The notes under the pieces were generated by a model, which made no database searches, was not told the DNA's origin, and saw nothing but the letters and a program-made list of their open reading frames with translations. From positions 1 through 8,969 of the forward strand of contig JBGPRA010000089.1 in assembly GCA_041489375.1 (NCBI GenBank): a stretch of 8,969 nt of DNA, given 5' to 3'. Positions 6,042-8,969 of the stretch are shown here, one piece after another; position 1 is the first letter of the stretch; every line of letters starts with the position of its first letter. The DNA comes from UBA8941 sp041489375. Lineage in GTDB: Archaea; Thermoproteota; Bathyarchaeia; TCS64. A program made the translations under genes and the position numbers.

Positions 6042-7242
6042 GCGACTTTTCCAAGCGCCACTCTATCTTCTCGGCCCCATTGAATCGGGAGAAGTCATCG
6101 AGTGTCTTCTGCAACTCGTTCTCAAACACTTCATCTTTTTTGAAGCTATCCTCGTACCATAGACCACGGATTATGAGCTTCTTCTCCTTCCTCTCCAACT
6201 TTGGATCTAGTCGCCCGACGAGCCTGTCCCCGTAGAGTATGGGCGTGGTGAAATAGCCGTACTTCCGCTGGTGGGGTTTTAGATAGACCTCCAACACCCG
6301 CTCGAAGCCGAAGAGTGCCTCGAGTCGGTCTGCATTCCAGAGTAAGCTGTCGAAGTAGTTGACGAGACGGACACCTCCATAGCCCCAGTCGCGCTCAAGC
6401 TCTCCGAGACGGGGCGCATCCTCGGCCAGGCAGTAGTGGGGAGTCCTAAGTCCCTCAACGCTTAGTTTAACAACTGCTCCCTCCTCCGCTAACCCATCAA
6501 GAAGTCCTTGTATCTGCTTCGTTGTCAATCCGAGCTTGACGCACCACGAGTGGTAGTAAGACTTGATGTCCGCTGGCTTGGTTGCGCCGAGGTAGCCGAG
6601 GGTACGTGTAGCGAAGAACCTGTTTCTCTGCTCCTCGGTGGGTTCTGAGATGTCCAACCAGCTTGGGAGCACTCTCTCCGTGAGGTCGTAAATCCGCTGA
6701 AATCCGTCTCGACGCGCTACCATTAGATCACCGGAGCTGAAAAGTGCCTCGAGTGCACGCTTAGCGGGTTTCCATCCCCACCAGCCGCTGCTCGGCTTCT
6801 TCCCCTCGAAGTCTGTGCTTCCAAGGGGGCCCTCTTTCCTGACCCTGTCCAGGACAGAGTCGACGATTTCTGGCTCAACGCGACTGAACCATCCAGTGTG
6901 AATTATCTTGTTCTTGGCTCTCTCCCTGTTGGCGGTTATGAGGTACCTCCAGTCCTTCATAGGCATGTAGCACATAGCGTGACCCCATCCCTCGAAGATG
7001 TATCTGTCCTCGTAAGCGAGTGTGTGTAGATCTGCCTTCTTGTACTGGCCAAGACGTGTCCAGAGGGTGAAGTAGTGGGCACGCTCCACAACGTTGATTG
7101 TGTCGATTTGGACGCAGCCGAGTTGCCCGACGGTCTCCTCCACTCTCTTCTTTGTGGTCTTCTTCGGTGGTTCGCCTATGCCCTGCTTCTCGAGCTGTAA
7201 CCTGCGTACTGTGTCCACCGAAACTTTGAGAGCTGAGACCAT
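6028..7242 (-). CDS. YcaQ/AlkX-type winged-helix DNA glycosylase (HTH_42 family)
   Basis: This 404-residue protein has the hallmarks of the YcaQ/AlkZ-like (HTH_42, formerly DUF1006) family, monofunctional glycosylases built from tandem winged helices that remove bulky alkyl lesions or unhook interstrand crosslinks. The N-terminal CVQIDTINVVERAHY contains Q45-I46-D47, the QxD catalytic signature of the YcaQ/AlkX branch; the AlkZ branch has QxQ. Further family segments are YEDRYIFEGWGHAMCYMP (about 77-94), the wing-like region AKRALEALFSSGDLMVARRDG, and near the C-terminus SLLWNADRLEALFGFERVLE, YGYFTTPILYGDRLVGRLDPK and IIRGLWYE. Length is typical and the reading frame intact. It stands alone, convergent with the gene at 5265, and a TATA-like box 28 bases before the ATG suggests a leaderless transcript. 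The family is secure; the lesion processed in this organism is unknown. Confidence 0.92.
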   Translation of the reverse strand: MVSALKVSVDTVRRLQLEKQGIGEPPKKTTKKRVEETVGQLGCVQIDTINVVERAHYFTLWTRLGQYKKADLHTLAYEDRYIFEGWGHAMCYMPMKDWRYLITANRERAKNKIIHTGWFSRVEPEIVDSVLDRVRKEGPLGSTDFEGKKPSSGWWGWKPAKRALEALFSSGDLMVARRDGFQRIYDLTERVLPSWLDISEPTEEQRNRFFATRTLGYLGATKPADIKSYYHSWCVKLGLTTKQIQGLLDGLAEEGAVVKLSVEGLRTPHYCLAEDAPRLGELERDWGYGGVRLVNYFDSLLWNADRLEALFGFERVLEVYLKPHQRKYGYFTTPILYGDRLVGRLDPKLERKEKKLIIRGLWYEDSFKKDEVFENELQKTLDDFSRFNGAEKIEWRLEKSPISA

Positions 7243-7267
7243 TTATACAACACTGAGTGGATGACCG

Positions 7268-7275
7268 TTTAAGAT
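7268..7275 (-). promoter_or_regulatory. Candidate leaderless promoter of the glycosylase gene
   Basis: The minus strand reads ATCTTAAA, its centre about 28-29 bases before the ATG at 7242. The match to the TATA consensus is modest; the support is its position. Confidence 0.3.
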
Positions 7276-7280
7276 TTCAA

Positions 7281-7290
7281 TTTTTTACAT
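7281..7290 (+). promoter_or_regulatory. Possible promoter of the structured RNA
   Basis: TTTTTTACAT is a T-rich TATA-like stretch centred 26 bases before G7311, the first base of the long imperfect stem. If used, transcription would begin exactly at the fold. The consensus match is weak. Confidence 0.25.
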
Positions 7291-7310
7291 AGACTTGAAT
7301 CATTCCAAAT

Positions 7311-7384
7311 GAGAGGAAAGGGAGGTGGGTGAGTTTTGGGAGATACCTCTCTCCCTGATGTTAAGCCCACCTCTCTGGGTTCTC
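7311..7384 (+). ncRNA. Putative structured RNA element with two exclusive pairings
   Basis: The 19-base arm 7311-7329 pairs with 7366-7384: 11 bp (one G-U), a symmetric 3x3 internal loop, then 5 bp (one G-U). Inside, after an internal loop, GGGAGA (7338-7343) pairs with TCTCCC (7350-7355) around TACCTC. ACCTCTCT occurs twice (7345-7352 and 7369-7376), and either copy can pair with 7319-7326, so two alternative folds are possible. It could be a small RNA, a leader of the downstream operon, or a DNA-level element; strand is uncertain because flanking genes diverge. It does not match H/ACA, C/D box, tRNA, SRP or RNase P RNA that I can recognise. Confidence 0.4.
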
Positions 7385-7472
7385 ATCAGAAAAGAAAACT
7401 CCACAGATACGAAGGAAACTTCCTAAAGAACTCGCTGAGCCTTCTCAAAGAAGATAGGCCTTTCAGGCATCG

Positions 7473-7480
7473 ACTATAAG
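7473..7480 (+). promoter_or_regulatory. TATA box for a leaderless small-ORF/cbf5 transcript
   Basis: ACTATAAG is centred about 24-25 bases before ATG 7501, the standard archaeal distance from TATA to transcription start. It predicts a message whose first codon is the ATG of the 43-residue ORF, which itself has no ribosome site. Confidence 0.5.
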
Positions 7481-7500
7481 ACGTACACAGTTGGCTCAGA

Positions 7501-7632
7501 ATGGAGACATCTCAACTACGGTACTATAGGGAGAAACTGGAGCAGATAAAGAGGAAGCAGGAAAAAGTTAGAGGTGAAGTATCTGGTCTGCGCCATGCTT
7601 ATAGACCGCGGTACAGATTCTCGTGGGGATAA
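7501..7632 (+). CDS. Small basic 43-residue protein upstream of cbf5
   Basis: This 43-codon ORF ends three bases before the cbf5 start. The product is strongly basic: METSQLRYYREKLEQI, then KRKQEKVRGEV (helical, possibly a short coiled coil), then an arginine/tyrosine-rich tail (RHAYRPRYRFSWG) that would suit RNA binding. An in-frame stop lies eight codons upstream, so ATG 7501 is the only reasonable start, and a TATA-like box sits where a leaderless message would need it. I recognise no family. It could be a true small partner in RNA modification or a leader ORF that couples translation to cbf5. The evidence is positional and compositional. Confidence 0.5.
   Translation: METSQLRYYREKLEQIKRKQEKVRGEVSGLRHAYRPRYRFSWG
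7625..7630 (+). promoter_or_regulatory. Ribosome binding site of cbf5 inside the small ORF
   Basis: GGGGAT lies five bases before ATG 7636 and overlaps the final codons of the small ORF, so translation of that ORF would expose or occlude it. It supports the ATG at 7636 as the cbf5 start. Confidence 0.4.
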
Positions 7633-7635
7633 ACT

Positions 7636-8616
7636 ATGCCGGAGCATCCTGCTTGGGAGACGAAGCGAACACTCTATACTCGAGCCGAAGAGCAGCACAG
7701 CATCAGCCTAGGCCTCCCACCTGAAGATCGGAATCTCCAGCAGATGCTGAAACGCGGCGTAGTTGTTGTAGACAAGGTTCCTGGCCCCACCAGCCACGAA
7801 GTCGTTGCTTGGGTAAAGAAACTTATGGAACTAGACCACGTCGGCCATGGCGGAACCCTCGACCCAAAAGTCACTGGAGTCCTCCCTGTCACCCTTGAGG
7901 AGTCGACCAAGTGTGTTCAGGCCCTCCTCGACTCCGGGAAGGAGTACGTTGCCATAATGCGCACCCACGAGGACGTTGAGGAAAAGCACCTCGTCGAGAC
8001 CCTGAAGCAGTTCGAGGGTGAGATATTCCAGCGACCGCCGCTCCGTTCAGCTGTGAGCAGGCGTCTACGTACCCGCTACATATACGGGATAGACTACCTC
8101 GAGGGCGACGGCAGGAACTGGCTCTTCAAAGTAGCCTGTCAGAGTGGAACCTACATCAGAAAAATCTGCAGCGACGTCGGAGAGGTCCTCGGCTGCGGCG
8201 CACATATGCAGGAGTTACGAAGAACGAGAAGTGGTCCCTTCACTGAGACGCAGGCGGTCACTCTCTACGAGATCGCAGACGCGATGGATCAGTATAAGGA
8301 AGGGGATGAAACCCCTCTGATTAAGATTCTTCACCCAGTTGAGGAAGCACTCGCTCTTCTCCCTCACATCTGGGTCAGAGACTCCGCCGTCGAAGCTATA
8401 TGTACTGGGGCCCAGCTTGCTATCCCAGGGGTACTCCGCCTAGAGTCGGGTATCGCCCCAAAGGGGCTCATTGCCGTGATGACGCAGCGTAATGAAGCCC
8501 TCGCTTTAATGAGGTCGGAAATGGAGAGCGACGCCATACTGAAGGAGGAGCACGGTATAGCAGCGATCCCTGAGCGCGTCATAATGAAGAGAGGGACCTA
8601 CCCTAAGTCGTGGTAG
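7636..8616 (+). CDS. cbf5: tRNA/rRNA pseudouridine synthase Cbf5 (archaeal TruB/dyskerin)
   Basis: Cbf5 is the catalytic subunit of archaeal H/ACA ribonucleoproteins, working with Nop10, Gar1 and L7Ae on guide RNAs, and can also form pseudouridine-55 in tRNA. The 326 residues match Cbf5 throughout and are near the usual length of about 330-340. An N-terminal strand GVVVVDKVPGPTSHEVVAWV (41-60) leads to the catalytic loop GHGGTLDPKVTGVLPV with D76. RPPLRSAVSRRLRTR (133-147), GTYIRKICSDVGEVLG and ELRRTRSGPF complete the TruB core. Residues about 244-320 are the PUA domain (HIWVRDSAVEAICTGAQLAI through MKRGTYPK), which grips the ACA box of guide RNAs. The gene is intact. It follows the small basic ORF by three bases and precedes a methyltransferase by two, so the three are probably co-transcribed as an RNA-modification unit. 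Confidence 0.97.
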   Translation: MPEHPAWETKRTLYTRAEEQHSISLGLPPEDRNLQQMLKRGVVVVDKVPGPTSHEVVAWVKKLMELDHVGHGGTLDPKVTGVLPVTLEESTKCVQALLDSGKEYVAIMRTHEDVEEKHLVETLKQFEGEIFQRPPLRSAVSRRLRTRYIYGIDYLEGDGRNWLFKVACQSGTYIRKICSDVGEVLGCGAHMQELRRTRSGPFTETQAVTLYEIADAMDQYKEGDETPLIKILHPVEEALALLPHIWVRDSAVEAICTGAQLAIPGVLRLESGIAPKGLIAVMTQRNEALALMRSEMESDAILKEEHGIAAIPERVIMKRGTYPKSW

Positions 8617-8618
8617 GG

Positions 8619-8969
8619 GTGCCCGAACACTACTTCTCCAAGAACCCGACGTCACCCGAGAAGAGAGGGTTAATCAAATGTACACTCAGAGGAATTGGTT
8701 TAGAGTTCCTAACAGCCAGTGGCATCTTCAGCTACAAAAGAATCGATAATGGTACTCGCCTATTGGTAGAATCTATGGTGCTACCTGACGAGGGGTGCTT
8801 CCTCGACCTCGGATGTGGATATGGTGTAGTCGGTGTCACAGCGGCGCTAATCAATTCTTGTCTCGAGGTCACGATGACCGACGTTAACTCCCGGGCGGTC
8901 GTTCTCGCTGCCGAAAACGCGGTCCGAAACAATGCGATGAATATAACCACCCGCCTCGGGAACCTCTAC
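8619..8969 (+). CDS. Class I SAM-dependent methyltransferase (MTS/RsmC-like), 3' end outside window
   Basis: This frame runs open to the window edge for 117 codons. It begins VPEHYFSKNPTSPEKRGLI, then LEFLTASGIFSYKRIDNGTRLLVESM, a pattern shared with RsmC-like 'methyltransferase small' proteins. The SAM-binding motif I is FLDLGCGYGVVGV (61-73), and TDVN (87-90) provides the acidic residue of motif II. The catalytic NPPF/NPPY motif expected later lies beyond the window. The start is the GTG two bases after the cbf5 stop; a second in-frame GTG at 8610 would overlap cbf5. Neither has a clear ribosome site, and the family's usual beginning near PEHYF favours 8619. RsmC-like enzymes make m2G in rRNA; the target here is unknown, but co-location with cbf5 suggests an RNA substrate. 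Confidence 0.9.
   Translation, partial: MPEHYFSKNPTSPEKRGLIKCTLRGIGLEFLTASGIFSYKRIDNGTRLLVESMVLPDEGCFLDLGCGYGVVGVTAALINSCLEVTMTDVNSRAVVLAAENAVRNNAMNITTRLGNLY

Larger units (their letters stand above)
7243..7500. other. Divergent non-coding region between glycosylase and cbf5 operon
   Basis: I see no credible protein-coding sequence in these 258 bases. They contain the glycosylase promoter at the left, a strong RNA fold (7311-7384), two short hairpins, AGGAA-AC-TTCCT (7412-7423) and CTTCT-CAA-AGAAG (7441-7453), an outer pairing TGAGCC (7436-7441) with GGCTCA (7493-7498), and a TATA-like box at 7473-7480. No tRNA T-loop or rRNA sequence is recognisable. Confidence 0.5.

Noticed and set aside
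7313..7320. GAGGAAAG, resembling the conserved CR-I of RNase P RNA
   Set aside because: The rest of the conserved RNase P core (GUC continuation, P4 partner, ACAGAA region in the right context) is absent and the region is too short.
7311..7400. H/ACA or C/D box guide RNA near cbf5
   Set aside because: No ACA is found at the required distance (about 14-16 bases) from the internal loop; TGATG at 7356-7360 is not a proper C box and has no suitably placed D box partner.

Overview
The window looks archaeal. It carries a Cbf5-type pseudouridine synthase with a PUA domain, a class III ribonucleotide reductase paired with a small redoxin, AT-rich TATA-like boxes about 24-28 bases upstream of several start codons (a leaderless-transcript pattern), and mixed ATG/GTG/TTG starts, some with GGAGG- or GGTGAT-type ribosome sites. 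The gene set would fit an anaerobic Bathyarchaeia-like, Thermoplasmata-like or Asgard-like lineage, but the lineage call is only an impression. There is no CRISPR array, insertion sequence, tRNA or rRNA.

Layout. 1-1328 (minus): a GatA-family amidase, cut by the left edge of the window, preceded by a very small GatC/AtzG-like partner whose stop overlaps the amidase start. 1437-3954 (minus): a glutaredoxin-like protein overlapping an oxygen-sensitive (glycyl radical) ribonucleotide reductase, NrdD. 3967-4207: an AT-rich divergent control region with inverted repeats. 4208-5005 (plus): a putative CARF-like sensor domain fused to a winged helix-turn-helix. 5006-5264: an intergenic region with nested inverted repeats. 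5265-6041 (plus): a conserved-looking glycine-rich protein of unknown function. It overlaps tail-to-tail with 6028-7242 (minus), a YcaQ/AlkX-type winged-helix DNA glycosylase carrying the QxD motif. 7243-7500: an intergenic region holding a strong, possibly two-state RNA fold. 7501-8969 (plus): a 43-residue basic small ORF, cbf5, and the start of a class I SAM-dependent methyltransferase, probably one transcript devoted to RNA modification.

How the genes fit together. The redoxin is the probable electron donor for NrdD, so this two-gene unit would supply deoxynucleotides without oxygen. The CARF-like regulator is transcribed away from it and shares its control region, and CGTAAT-containing repeats sit on both sides of the regulator. 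That makes the regulator a candidate controller of itself and perhaps of dNTP synthesis, which would be an unusual setting for a CARF-type sensor. The most unusual items in the window are this regulator and its repeats, the structured element at 7311-7384, and the apparently leaderless 43-codon ORF in front of cbf5.
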